Source of the DNA: Dolomedes plantarius
Taxonomy: Eukaryota > Arthropoda > Arachnida > Araneae > Dolomedidae
Reading direction: 5' to 3'
Assembly: GCA_907164885.2 (NCBI GenBank)
Contig: OU015491.1
Coordinates: 118,338,431-118,402,430, forward strand
Length of the DNA stretch: 64,000 nt
Positions 33,946-45,792 of the stretch are shown here, piece by piece; within the stretch, counting starts at the first letter, position 1; the number at the start of each line of letters is the position of its first letter. The position numbers were made by a program, and so were the translations under genes. The notes beneath the pieces are model-generated. The model searched no databases. It saw only the letters and a program-made list of their open reading frames with translations, and was not told the origin of the DNA.

Positions 33946-35243
33946 CTTCTATCTATGTATATAAAAATGAATGTTTGTTTGCTCGTATTTTATGCGCTGC
34001 CGTACCATCCATCTGATTACGATGAAACTTGGTCAGCTTATTGCATGAACTTGCGCGAAGTTTATAGACTATTTTCATCCTGCAAACGACGTTCATTCCC
34101 GAATTATGTTAGAACAAGTTTGCGTGGTATCAACGGATATTTGTGTTCAAAGCCATTGTAACATTTCATTGTTGCCAATTAAACTATAACATTTCCGTAA
34201 AAATAAAATAATAAAATTCCGTAAAAACCGAGATGAATTAAAAACGTAATTTATTCATATATTGGCGAATGCAAGAATGAATTTGATATGTTATTTTCAT
34301 ATGCGTGGCAGCGGCGGAATATTTCTTTTTAAAAATGAAAATATAAGGATGGAAAGTCATTCATTTTCAATGAATGTGTTATCTATCCATTTCATGAATT
34401 GAAACTATCCCTAGCTACCTGTTCAAACTCAAATATACTGAAGGACACGTTCACTTAGCTATAAACACGTGCGTTTACTCTTGACGCGATGATTTATATA
34501 ACTGAAGTGACATTGAAACATAGCAGATGATTTAGTTTGGAGAAAGAATTATAATCATGAAATACGTGTATATTATAATTAAGAAAGTCTGAAAGTGGCA
34601 TTGAAATGTAGCAAACGATTTAGTTTTGAGAAAGAATTCCGAGCATGAAATACGTGTATAAAATTTTTCTATAATAATTATCAGATTTGCTGTGTTTTAA
34701 TATTGAATGTGATTTTAATCCATTCAAACATTAATGATTCTTTTTCTATAATAATAAATTCATTCAAACGTTATTGACTAGCTGTAAATTAATGCTTTAA
34801 AATGCCCGAAAAGAGGAGAGCAACTTTTAATCCTGCAGAAGTCAGGGCAAAATGTCAAAGATTGTTGAGAAATGAGCAATGTGATGAAAAAAAAATAGAA
34901 GAGCTCGAAGCCAACATAATTCTAAATGTTGTTAGACGAACACAAGAATCTGAAGAAAGACATTCCCAAGAGCTCGAACGCATCAGAATTCGAATTGTAG
35001 TGATCAGAAGCAGTGAGCCTGATGAAGAAACTTTCAACGCGTCGAACATACTATTGTCTTCGAGCCTCAACATCTAAAGGAGAGGAAAGCGATGAACAAA
35101 GACAGCACCGACAACAAACTAATGCTATTTGCAACCGCAAAAGAATTTTAGCGAAAACTTTAGAACATCATAACATGAGGCTAATCATTGAAAAAAATCA
35201 TAACAGAAACTGAATCCCGAGCGAAGTCGGGTAATACATCTAG
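33946..35243 (+). mobile_element. Helitron with remnant of its own reading frame
   Basis: The 5' end lies at A|TCTTCTATCTATGTATATAA, possibly 7 bp further in, and leads into AAAATGAATGTTTGTTTGC. The 3' end is the hairpin CCCGAGCGAAGTCGGG, then TAATACAT and CTAG|T. Both are classic Helitron termini, inserted between A and T. The interior keeps an N-terminal coding fragment (34802-35210) running almost to the 3' end, so the Rep and helicase domains were lost by internal deletion. Confidence 0.85.
34802..35210 (+). pseudogene. Helitron Rep/helicase protein, N-terminal fragment
   Basis: The reading starts MPEKRRATFNPAEVRAKCQR and continues as a charged Arg/Glu-rich stretch (ELEANIILNVVRRTQESEER). 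After a frameshift near 35075 the matching low-complexity reading is GEESDEQRQHRQQTNAICNR, ending at KNHNRN and a stop at 35211-35213. Arthropod Helitron proteins commonly begin with repeated charged segments of this kind before the Rep nuclease domain. No HUH motif and no helicase motif remain. The family assignment relies on this style and on the flanking Helitron ends. Confidence 0.5.
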
Positions 35244-35309
35244 TTACGGATAAAATCATTGTTTTGAAAATCTAAAGGACGGAAAAAACGATAAATTAAA
35301 TTTGAAATT

Positions 35310-35522
35310 CACATAGTGTAATCGTTACCGTCGTGAGCTTCCACGCATTGGGTTTGGGTTCAAATCCCGAGAAATGCTTAGTCATTACCTCGTTGTCTCC
35401 TCATAAGGAGCAATGCTGGCTCACTTAAATGGTGCTCCCACAATAAACTAGCCAGGAAGACTTCGCAGTGAATAACAAAAGTTGACTGTCTCACGAGAAA
35501 TGCCTCCGCATTAGAAATAAAA
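35310..35522 (+). mobile_element. tRNA-derived SINE, family 3, copy 1
   Basis: The tRNA-like head holds a B-box-like GGGTTCAAATCCCG. The body, TCATAAGGAGCAATGCTGGC and ACAATAAACTAGCCAGGAA, matches the copy at 60940-61171 and the 3' part of the chimera at 21103. It ends in GAAATAAAA. Confidence 0.65.
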
Positions 35523-36372
35523 CCCAAATGGTCATTTAAATGACTTAAAATACTTACACTGCCATAATACCTAAACCAAAGGCCGGTTTGTTTGCAACTG
35601 CAAAGGTCTTGGGCTATTAAATAATCAAAATAAAATGAAAAATTTTCTTTAAATTTTGTAAAAACATTTTGTTTTTTATACAAAATTATGGGAGTTTTCT
35701 AACTTCTCTTATAAGGAAATGTTTCAGAGTGTTAGTTTGAAAGAATGCTAACATTTGTAATAATACAAATGTTATTATCATTCAATAATAAAGGAATAAA
35801 AAATTGATATAAATGTCCTTAACTATTAACCATAGTTACACGCCTTCGTCAAACCGACTTCGGTTTACGGATGTTATCTATCGATGCTAAGTCCTCGACC
35901 CCAACGACCGGGCCGACACCAGTTGTGACGGCCGACCTACCACTGCACCGACGGCGGGCCAACGGATTCGACGTAGGATCGACGCCACTATACGAAACTG
36001 GACCCACGACGACAGAAAGACAGCAACATTGGGTGATTCCTAATGCCACAAATTACGTTTTCTTTTAAACAAAACCAGAAAGCTAAAAAAAACTTATCGA
36101 ACAATCACGAAAAAATATAAATACTATCTTAAACTCATAAAATGTTTCATTAATGGGAAATATCGTGTAATCTCGTGTCTGATAATTTACACAGACTTTC
36201 TAAATATAAAAAATATTACCAACGGAAACAGACGAATATTTAAAACTATCGTTAAAAATCTTAAGAAAAATAACTTCTTTGGAAGAAAAGAAGCGGAGTT
36301 CGACGGGGTTAACTGACATTGGTAAAGAATCGGAAAACGACCTCTGACCACCAGCCGGTTTCACGTCATAAT
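35523..36372. other. Intergenic with a GC-rich island (35836-36066)
   Basis: About 230 bp of unusually GC-rich sequence is open on both strands (35871-36068 plus, 35849-36049 minus). Neither translation resembles a known protein. It may be a fragment of an unrecognised repeat. Confidence 0.3.
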
Positions 36373-36660
36373 CCCCGGGCGCGGTAGCCCAGTTGTCAAG
36401 AGCAGCGGGCCAGGGATCTGAATGTCCCTGGTTCGATGCTCGTCCCTGGAAATCCACCGCCGTGTTCACTAATGCTGGCTGGGGCACGTAAAGTAGATCG
36501 TGGTTGCAATGTCCTCCAAGTTCTCAAATTTACCTCTGGCGGTGTGGAGTCAAGTGTTCCGGTCTCGTCACTTAACTTGGTTCAAAATTATTGGACCTGT
36601 CTTTTAGCCAATTCGGACTCCGACTCTTATGGTGCTGATTCAAATCAGAAGCCGCCCTTT
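36373..36660 (+). mobile_element. tRNA-derived SINE, family 2, copy 2
   Basis: The head GGGCGCGGTAGCCCAGTTGT includes an A-box-like sequence, with a B-box-like GGTTCGATGCT following. The body (AAATTTACCTCTGGCGGTG, TTGGTTCAAAATTATTGG) aligns with the minus-strand copy at 9350-9632. Similarity ends near GAAGCCGCCCTTT. The sequence to about 36810 is also GC-richer and may belong to a longer variant. Confidence 0.75.
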
Positions 36661-39273
36661 TCAGCCCAATAGCCTATTAGGACCTGCGAATGGAACCGCC
36701 AACCTCCAGGGGGCATTAGCAAGAACAACAGCACATCGTATTCCGATGCCGATGTTTGATTGACCTTTCAGACGTGACCAGTAGGATTGGCCGACGTACT
36801 TGTGCTACTTGGCATTTAACCTTAATTCCGACGCTGAACGGATGAAACTATTACTTTAGATTCCTAAGTGGCAATTTCTAAATAAACAGGGAAAATTATT
36901 TATATGGTCCAAATTCTTCGCAAATAAGTATGTAATCAATACTAAGCTTATGACGGAAATCGAAATTGAAGAATTTAGCATTTTTTAACATCATACGATA
37001 ATGTTCATATAAATAAACACTACCTAAACAAACCCCAGTTCCATATCTTCTGTTAAAGATATCTATCCGTGTTACGATTGCGTGACAATTTTTTGAATGT
37101 GTTTAAATAATTCTAAACTCTGCTTCATTCAGTTTTCAAAGCATTTTTCAAAGCTATTCATAAACTCACATTTCGTTTTCCAAAGGAACTTATTCTTGTT
37201 GATATTTATTACATTCTTGTTGAGATGACAACTCTATTTATTTTAAGTTCAAATATGGTATATATAGTTAAATATGAAGAGAACTTCAGTTTTTTCTTGA
37301 ATGATTAGAAAATCTGTATTTAAATGCAACAAATTTCTGACAAATTTCTCGCGTTTCAATCATGATAATAAAGTCTTTTTTAAAAAAATATTTGGTTGCA
37401 AATAGTTGAGCAGGTTATACTGGACAGAATTCATTGTTTTGTCTGGTAAAAATTGGCAAAGTCAAGACGTGAAAAGCACCCTTGATGCTAATCTTCGGTT
37501 GTTGGAACGGTACAGTTTCAGGCAGCTGTTACCCTTGTATTCGGCATGAGAAAATCAACCATTCGTTTGGCAGAATATAAATTTTCACTTATTTATCGAT
37601 TGATTGGCATATGATTATCTCTAACATATACAAATTCCTTATGCTTTGTGAGAGATGGAATATTAAGGTGTCAGTAGTACGGTGGTGATCTGAAATTTGC
37701 GAATAGAATCTAAACCCTTGAAAGTGAATGTTGCGACTTGCAAAGGTTGAAAAAATTCCAGGTTTTATTCATAACGGCTTCCAAATTTTTTAGTACGTTT
37801 ATCAGTTGGTTCAGTGGTTTTTTCTGTATAAAATCTTTATTTGTTGACTCTTTTATCCATATTAGAAAAACAGATTTTTCTCATTCAAAGCCTTAATAAA
37901 ATGAAATTTTAACACCATATTATGCTGAAAATAAATAATTGAACAGCAAAGGCATTCATTGTTGCTACGAAGACATATCATTTCAGTAAATCCTATTTTA
38001 CGTAATCAAATTTTGCCTAAGTATAAATGGAGTGCTTAAATTATCTAGGTTTCAAAATTTTCATTCTCCACTTATTTCACCATTCGCTCAAAGTAATGTT
38101 GTTTGGAAATGTGTATCATAAATTAATCGTATCCTTTAAAAAAATAACCACCGTAAACCATAAAAATTGACTTCATATTCTAGAGTTCGAATTTGTACGG
38201 ACAGAAAAATAACAAACAATGATGAATGTCTTCTATATTCTTTTATCGGAATGTTTTGAAAGAAAGACTGTGGAATATGTCAAAACTTCTCTGACATAAA
38301 AAAAAAACTTTTGTAAAAGAAATATCGATCCCGAATGTTCAGTTAAAGGGCCACGGTATCGGATTTGGATTATTTCTAAAGATATCAATTCTCCTTAGAA
38401 AAGCAGATGAAACCTTTTTCTATTTCTGTTATCGCGTATCATATTCTCTGAAGACATTGTGCTGAAGTTAATGCATGCAGATTTGGCTCAGTAGCATATT
38501 TTAAATCAGGCGTGAAAGCTTCTGTAAGAAAATTAATAATTTACTCTGAGAAACTTCAGATAGTTATCCGTTTTCTCATTTAAATTTATGATATATATAT
38601 ATTACTGTCTTTTGAGATTCCTTGGATGCCTATCACATTTTGCATTTCAAATTTATTATATATTTTCTTTTATTCCTCTATTCTGAAAGAACATAGTGCA
38701 ATATCATTTATAGTCTGAAGTATGAAATGCTAAAACTTAAATTACTGTTCTACAAGGATATAAGATGTTTCGCCTTTTATGAAAGGAACTCTGTTTGGTC
38801 AGGTATTGCATAACCGTATTTGAAATAAATATGCAGTAAAAGATGAAATTCGCCCTTCCGTGTCAGAACAAATTCCATCCTTAAAAAACTGAAAAATGCG
38901 GATTCGTGTTTCTAGAGGAAAAAGTTTTAAATTTTTTTCAGATAAAAGATTTCTTTTTCATTCGAATATTTTTAGAGTTGATTATGTTTTTCGAAGAATG
39001 CAAAGATTTTTGATTTGTTTGAAGTTTTTAAGCTTTTTAAGAAAAAGGTAAGAGTTTTACCTTTTTTTTAAACCATAACGACAAGGAGTTTTTAAAATCT
39101 ATGCAAATATCTGGTCTTTTGAGCTTTGTTTTAGCTATCTCATTTTAGACTGAGAATGTTTGTCTTCCTTTCGTTTTTTCCTTATATTTATTTTCGTGAG
39201 GGTTTTTTTCATAAGCAACAGAGACGCAGCCAAATAATGTTTCAAATTTATAATTGGATAGAAAAGTGAAACC
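36661..39273. other. Intergenic, nothing recognised
   Basis: More than 2.5 kb of AT-rich sequence without recognised coding regions, repeats or RNA genes. Confidence 0.4.
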
Positions 39274-39387
39274 CAGAGCCGGTTCCATAGGTGAGGTGAC
39301 GAGGCGATCGCCTCAGGCTCCGCATTGAAAGAGGCCTCAAAATCAGACATATTAAAAATATGAATTGTCTAACGAATAATGAAAATA

Positions 39388-39840
39388 CCGTAAAATCTTG
39401 ACCGTAAAATCTTGACCATAAAATCTTGTTACCGTAAAATCTTGACTATAATACGCACACGTGTATAATACGCATGTTTGATTTTGCACAAAATTTTCGG
39501 AAAAAATTTAAATTTGACTATAATACGCACCCATACATTTTCAATATTTTATTTAAAAAAATCCAAAATATTTATTAACATAGACAAAATTTGTAGTAAA
39601 ACGAAACGAAAGCTTTAAATTCGGTAGAAAAAATCTTAAATTTTTAATTAAAAAATATAAACAAACAATACTGTCAAATTATCAGCCCTAATCCCTTTCA
39701 CTAGAATACAGCTCATCTATTCTTTGTCGTTTATTCAATGTTTAAAACTACGGTTTTTTTTGTACATCTGCATAATACGCGCCCTTATTTTTGCAGACTT
39801 AAATACGAAAAAAGTGCGTATTATACTCAAGATTTTTTGG
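39388..39840. mobile_element. pogo-type MITE with a repeated terminal motif
   Basis: The inner left terminus reads CCGTAAAATCTTGACTATAA and the right terminus read inward CCAAAAAATCTTGAGTATAA, each continuing TACGCAC. TA flanks both sides (39430-39431 or 39386-39387, and 39841-39842). The left tip CCGTAAAATCTTGA is present about four times in a row between 39388 and 39446. The interior is noncoding. Confidence 0.65.
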
Positions 39841-39963
39841 TAATAATTTTATAGAGACGTCTGATGAAATTTCGTAAAAATACACAAATATGAGCTAATA
39901 TTTAGACTATTTTATAAATTGTTGAGTCCCAGAAAATAACAAATAAGTTTTCAATGCCTATAT

Positions 39964-40200
39964 CCATACGTTGATGGAACTCTAAGAATGCTACGAAATC
40001 TATCTGTGACTGTAGCAGAAGATGAGAGCCGTGCTTCTCAACTGAAAATTTTAGCGAATTATCTACGAACAACCATAACCAAAGAGCGGTGGAATGATCT
40101 AGCAATCATTTCTATCAAAAAGACGGTACATAAAACAATTAGTTATAGACATGCAATCAAGCAGTTTGGGGCCTTAAAGGCTCGAAGAGGGATTGAGCCA
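39964..40200 (+). pseudogene. hAT transposase C-terminal dimerisation fragment
   Basis: The reading PYVDGTLRMLRNLSVTVAED continues ESRASQLKILANYLRTTITK and ERWNDLAIISIKK. It closely follows the conserved C terminus of ZMYM/TTF-type hAT transposases: an LL.LPVTVAS.ERSFS.LK-like block, LR..M..ERL..LA-like and an I.....KKAR-like end. This region mediates dimer formation. The usual ERSFS is changed to DESRA. There is no BED finger or RNase H-like catalytic core, so this is a dead fragment. Confidence 0.72.
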
Positions 40201-40571
40201 TTATTTTTATTACATAACAAATTATATTCAAATTTATTGACTTTTCTGCTTTTTTTTATGTCATGATGTGCATATTGCAAGTGGAATTTAGAAAGGAAAA
40301 TTGAAATTAATATTTTAGTGTACCACGTACTAACTTACTTAATTACTCAAAAAGCTCACGAATTAATTTCTCAAAAAGCTCAACCGTAACATCAAAGTAT
40401 GGGATTAATTTAGATAATATTTCCAAAAAATTTGAACCCTTTTTCTGAGCTTTGTCGACTTAGTGTCTATGCTTTTGTCTAAATTTAGAGATGGCACAAT
40501 GCAATATGCTTTTGAAAAAGTGTTTGTACTCTGGATTATTTATCATTCATTTTTCATCAAAATTTGGGGTC

Positions 40572-40611
40572 ATTTCTCACCAAATTTGGGTTGTAAAATT
40601 TGGTGAGAAAT
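40572..40611. repeat. Perfect 16-bp inverted repeat, 8-nt loop
   Basis: ATTTCTCACCAAATTT, loop GGGTTGTA, then the exact reverse complement. Confidence 0.9.
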
Positions 40612-40996
40612 CCCTTCAAAAATATTTTAGTATTGATTTATTTTATTTTTCACTTAAGGCTGATCAAAAAATTAATTTGCTTTTTCATGTTTGGTCTTTC
40701 GCTTAATACTAGAGTAAACCTAAAAACTTTACAAATGTTAGTTCATCGGACACACAGCTTTAAAGATATTTTTAATACGGTCACATCTGGTCCCTCCAAA
40801 TGTAACAAAATTTGTTTTACCGTGCTTCTATTTATTTCTGGTGCACCGTATGTTCATATGGCACTATTGGGCCCTATTTTTTCCCTGTTGCTTGGATATC
40901 TAGGAACTTTAATATGGTCGATGACCTCACAGCGTACAATTGCAACTGTGTTTATTTGTTTTTAATACCCCTGAAAGTCTGTGGAACGATCTAGTT

Positions 40997-41672
40997 CAGT
41001 GTTTCCCAACCTTTTTCGGGTTACGACCCCTTTCAATAGTTTCTACGCACCCTGCTACCCCCTCTCTTCCGACCCTGCAAATTTTCATTTAAAAAAACCT
41101 CTTAAGACACAAAGAAAAGATCACTGAAATGGATTTTCCGTAATTTAAATTCAACTAAATATCTCATTTAACAAAAAAGAATTTTGTAAGAATTTTGTTA
41201 GAAAGAGAACATTAAGAAACATTCATCCCTCAGTCAAAGGTGTGTCAAAGCAAAAAATGGAACAAAACAGAACCTTATGAAAAATAATCCAACTACCTTA
41301 TTGATTCAGAATAATATAGCAATAAAAAAGAAACCTCTTGCCTAAACAAAATCGCTGTATTTGGATGGAAAAACTACAATAGAACAATGTAAGATAAACT
41401 GGCTTAGAATTTGTGTGCTGTATGTTGCAAATAACCGCGATTTTCATTTACTCCCAAATAAAGGCGGTAGATTTCCAACGAACTGAGTTTGCACTTTGAA
41501 TGAGATTTTTTTCTTTAAAAAACATAACTGCCCCACAGTTTCGTGGTAAATAAATATTGTTACGGTTCTTTGGGTAAAATTCTCTAAAAAGCTCTGTTAA
41601 TTCAATAAAACTCCGATGACCTCGAGAAAAACACAAGACCCCACCCCCCGACACGCAGGTTAAGAACCGCTA
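40997..41672. mobile_element. Non-autonomous hAT element with perfect 8-bp duplication
   Basis: The left end reads CAGTGTTTCCCAACC, and the right end read inward TAGCGGTTCTTAACC. Each is followed by a GC-rich GACCCC-type subterminal block, as in Charlie-like hAT elements. The identical flanks ATCTAGTT (40989-40996 and 41673-41680) mark the insertion. No transposase is present. Confidence 0.9.
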
Positions 41673-43011
41673 ATCTAGTTCAAAAACTTTATATGAGTAT
41701 ATTGTGCTTAGTCTCTGTAGATCCTGTTAGTGACTTCTTTGCTTTCTATGGAATTCTTCTAAAGTAAGAAAAGAAAGGGGCATTAATAGTCTCTCGTTAT
41801 TGAAAAAGATCAACCATGTGTCTGAAATCCTACAAAACAAAGACTTTTCCAATTGATGACTGTCCTCTAGTGGCTGGCCAAACACTTGCACCGCTTCTAA
41901 ATTTACCGGGCTTACCCTTTTGAGAGGCGTCGTTTGCACAGTGCAAACGTCTAAATCTAGTCTTTTTTTCACTTGCATTCCATATATTCCGGTTAAATGA
42001 GCAGAAAAGTGTTAGTAGTGCCATCTGTTGTCAGTTTAAAGAAGTAAAAACATTTTGCAGCCTTTAATAGGAAAAAATTTTCAAGATTCTTTAGGTTAAA
42101 AAAAAACGTGAATAAATCTGCTCCAATGTTGCTCTTGAAAAGGTTACTATTTGTCCTTGATTTATGGATTGATTGGGGGACAAAAGGCATCTTAGCTCTA
42201 AATCGATGCCCTAATTTAAATATCTCTGTACCCATTTATTCATCGGCAGGGATTATTTTTATTACACGCTGCTGCTGCTGCCTCTTCATTACTTTTTGTG
42301 TGTATGCTGGTGAAAAAAAAAGATAATTCTGTTTATTGATCATATCACGACAAAAATGTAACCTTGTATATTTTAATAGGAATTAGAAAATTAAGAAATA
42401 AATTACTTTACTACTGGAAGGTATTATTTTGAAAATGTAAAGCTTTTACGGGATGCCCTTTATTTTAAAACGCAATAATTTAATCATATCCTATGCTATA
42501 ATAGATTTATAATAAACTCATGTCATATCCCCGAGGAATATATCTGAAAGAAATTTCTCTTGTTACCTTTCATATATAACGAAAAAAGAAAATCCCTCTT
42601 ATTAATAAAGCGTTATGTAACAATAATTTCTCATTATACTTCTTATGCAACTTAACAGGAACTGACATGTTTGGAAGAAAATATTTTTTTTTTAAGAATC
42701 TTCAGTGAAAAATCCTTCATTTAATATAATTTGCCAATCCCTTTAAAAATAGCTGACGATGCATGCACGATTTATGGACAGAATGACAGATTAATAAACT
42801 AGTGACTTAACATACTGTCAGGGAAATGCATTACCTCTGAATATGAAAGTTATGTCCTTAGCTCTAAAATAAATATTGACGATATGAATATCACTTACGA
42901 CGTTTTTCTTTAAAAAGATTGGCGGAATGAGATTATATGGAATGAAATTTTATCTGAATGAGTTTTTGATTTAGAAAAGCTTGGATTATAGATCTTCTAA
43001 GAATTATAGTA
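41673..43011. other. Intergenic, nothing recognised
   Basis: AT-rich sequence with no recognised gene or repeat end. Confidence 0.4.
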
Positions 43012-43594
43012 CAGTGTTGCCAACTTGGGGGCTTTCCACCTAAATTTTTAGGGTAAGTTAGATGAAAAGGGGTGTTTTTAGGGACCACATTTTTTCAGGG
43101 GCAATTTCTAAGGGGTACATTTTTTTAGCGCATTTTATAGAAGTTACCTTTTTTGGGGGAAATCTCAAGGAGGGACATTTTTTATAGGGGTTTGGGAGGG
43201 CATAGATTTAAAGTTCATTAAAAAAATTAGAAATTAAAAAATACAGGCAATAGTAAAACGCAAAATGACAGCCAGGTCCATATCTTTGATGAAATGCTCG
43301 ATAATTATCCTGATGTCAACGAAATTTAAAATTAGAAAAATCGACAATAATGTACAATCGAGACGCGTTTTTTTATTGGATTATAAATTCCATACATATG
43401 TCAAATGTAAATAAACCTCCATTTCACTATGTATGTTTGTATTTTTTATTTATTTAAATTTATCTCTCAAACAGAATGCCTATTTGGAACCAGAATTTAT
43501 TTTAGGAAGGTCTAGTTGGGGTTAGGGGAGAACAGGGGGATTTCGAGATAGTTCTAGTGGGGGGGGGGACTCTTCGTAGAGTTTAGCAACACTG
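43012..43594. mobile_element. hAT-like non-autonomous element (583 bp)
   Basis: The left end is CAGTGTTGCCAAC, and the right end read inward is CAGTGTTGCTAAAC. The flanks TTATAGTA and CTATATTA agree at six of eight positions, a plausible decayed duplication. G-rich blocks lie near both ends. Noncoding. Confidence 0.7.
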
Positions 43595-44251
43595 CTATAT
43601 TAAAATTTTTAAAATTAAAAAGAATCAAAACAAAAAAATTAGCTTTTTTTTAACAACTAAATTTAAAATTGTAGTCAAAACGGAAAAAAACCCAAGTTAC
43701 TTTCTTTATGAGATATGAAATGCATTTATTTTATGGAAAATTACGAACTATGCAAACTTCAAACATAGAATATTTTAGATATAGGAACAATGTTAGGAAT
43801 GAATGATGTCCATTATATTAGTACGTTCTTCATTCATATATTGCATAAAACAACGCGCGTATATTAAATGTCTCTTTCAATGACTAATACTAAATTCCTT
43901 TATACAAATGTTAAGAATTTATGACCTGCAATCAGTGTTTATACATAAATTTAAATGTACTTAAAAATATTTACTTCCAGACTTGTTCCAAAAATTTCCT
44001 AAATACGAGACATAATATCATGTATAATTCGGTTCAGACATTCTAAAAGAAAAACAAATTTGAAGTACCTGAATATATTAAAATTTAGGAAGAAGAATTT
44101 AAAATTTCCATAGGGAGGAAACTGATTTAACAACTAGAAATTTTAGTATTCTGAACTGTTCAGAAACAATACACGAAGATAAATCCTAATATGCATCCAT
44201 ATGAGGATGTATCCCAGTCTCATATTCTGTCTTCCATTGTTTCATTTTAAA
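43595..44251. other. Intergenic, nothing recognised
   Basis: AT-rich sequence. Nothing recognised. Confidence 0.4.
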
Positions 44252-44946
44252 CTAGCCGCTGCGCGACCAGCATGGTCGCTTTTAGATTTATATTTTCTTT
44301 TGCAAAACAACTCAATTGAAAGTAACATATGTAAGGAATGTTACCATTACCTGTCATCATAAATATACGTTGTTAAGGGGTAGTGAAAACTTATACAATT
44401 TATAATCATTGATAATTTATAATCATTGATAAATTCTCTATAAGGCTGATTCTAAAACATCATGATCAAAAAATGTGAATTTCCATTACTTCAGAACAGA
44501 GTTAAAGATAAGTCTGAGAAACCCAACACCAATGATTTTAAAAATTGTATCTCTCACTGTATGTACTATTTTTCAAAACTAAGATATCTACACTTTATCA
44601 TTACATCAAATAAGAAATTGTTGGGGAAAATTTTCACTTATAAAATGGAGAGAAAATTCAGCAAATACTAAAATATAGTATAGATTAGATTTCTCTCTGT
44701 ATGTATTATTGTTCGGAATTCAGATATCTCCACTTAATCATATTAAATGAATAAATTAAAATTATTTCGTGTATAAATTAAAATTATTGTAAAATACAGC
44801 AATTAAATTGTACCAAATTATGTGCTATCGTCGAGCCACACGCGGACAGCCGCTGTTTACATCCGGTAGTTGCAGCCGTTGCCATTCGGATTGTAGAAAT
44901 ATCGTTGATTTTTGTGCCGCATACCTACGCGTTTTATATATATAGA
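44252..44946 (-). mobile_element. Helitron (695 bp) with perfect terminal hairpin
   Basis: On the minus strand it starts A|TCTATATATATAAAACGCG and ends in the hairpin GCGACCATGCTGGTCGC (7-bp perfect stem), then GCAGCGG and CTAG|T. Noncoding. The interior holds two related blocks (about 44550-44610 and 44690-44745). Confidence 0.8.
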
Positions 44947-45119
44947 TTATGAGTAAGAATACATTTAATGGACAGCCAATGTGTACGCAACCATGTTTCT
45001 GATTTTCTACCCAAATTTAGAATCTTTCAATGTGAAATCATTAAGTGAAAAAATTCATCCGATTAAAATAAACTTCCATTATAAGTCCTCGGAGGAATTA
45101 TATATATATATGTACTATA

Positions 45120-45792
45120 TCTATTCTAAAAAAAGTAACTCCCGCTGCCGCTGTCAAAAGCTTGTCACGCTATCTCCTCCGAAACCGCTGGGGGTATAGA
45201 GTCGAGAGCGATACCAATGGATGCAGAAAAATAGGGGGACCAAAGTAAGGCATGTCTCATCTTCATCGGACTTTAAGTTGTTTTTTATTTTATGTTTTGT
45301 GGGAAAATATTGACTTTTTCATCTTCAGATTACGATAACTCACCAAAAAATGATCGTAGAATTTTGATCTTTTTACAATCTAAGACTGCAGACATTTCTC
45401 TTTCAAACTAGACCTCATTTGTTAAAAAATATTTTAAAACAGACTAATATTTTCATCAAAAATTGAAAGACAGTTTTTCAAGAAATATCTTCCCCTATGT
45501 GGATGTAATATCGATGCTCGTCGAGTTTTTATCTTAAAAAGAAAATATTTACATCAGGAGGCTGAAAGCTTTCTTTTTCATATAAACCTCATTTCAAGTC
45601 TATATCTTAAATTTTTGGATTTTTATTGAATTTTAAATCTGATGATTCACCAGTGATGAAACGCCCTTCGCATTAAGGGTGACAACAGTAAATGGATGGA
45701 AGCTGTTACATTGCCCGAGAATCACCCCTATGTATTTCGCTATCAGCCATAGCAAAGGAGTGAGTTTAGCGAGCCTAGGGGCGAAGCCCCTA
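45120..45792 (+). mobile_element. Helitron, AGGGGCGAAGCCCCTAG family, tandem unit 1
   Basis: It starts A|TCTATTCTAAAAAAAGTAAC and ends AGGGGCGAAGCCCCTA, directly abutting the next copy. It aligns along its length with 45793-46592 and, inverted, with 30504-31467. It lacks the tRNA-like module. Confidence 0.7.

Larger units (their letters stand above)
39274..40210 (+). mobile_element. hAT element remnant
   Basis: The left end CAGAGCCGGTTCCATAGGTG and the following GGCGATCGCCTCAGGCTCCG resemble hAT termini. A C-terminal hAT transposase fragment lies downstream on the same strand. No matching right end or 8-bp duplication was found, so the right boundary is arbitrary. A pogo-type MITE was inserted between the end and the coding fragment. 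Confidence 0.5.

Noticed and set aside
40491..40965. Plus-strand frames of 60-121 codons
   Set aside because: They overlap one another and the palindrome at 40572. No similarity was recognised.
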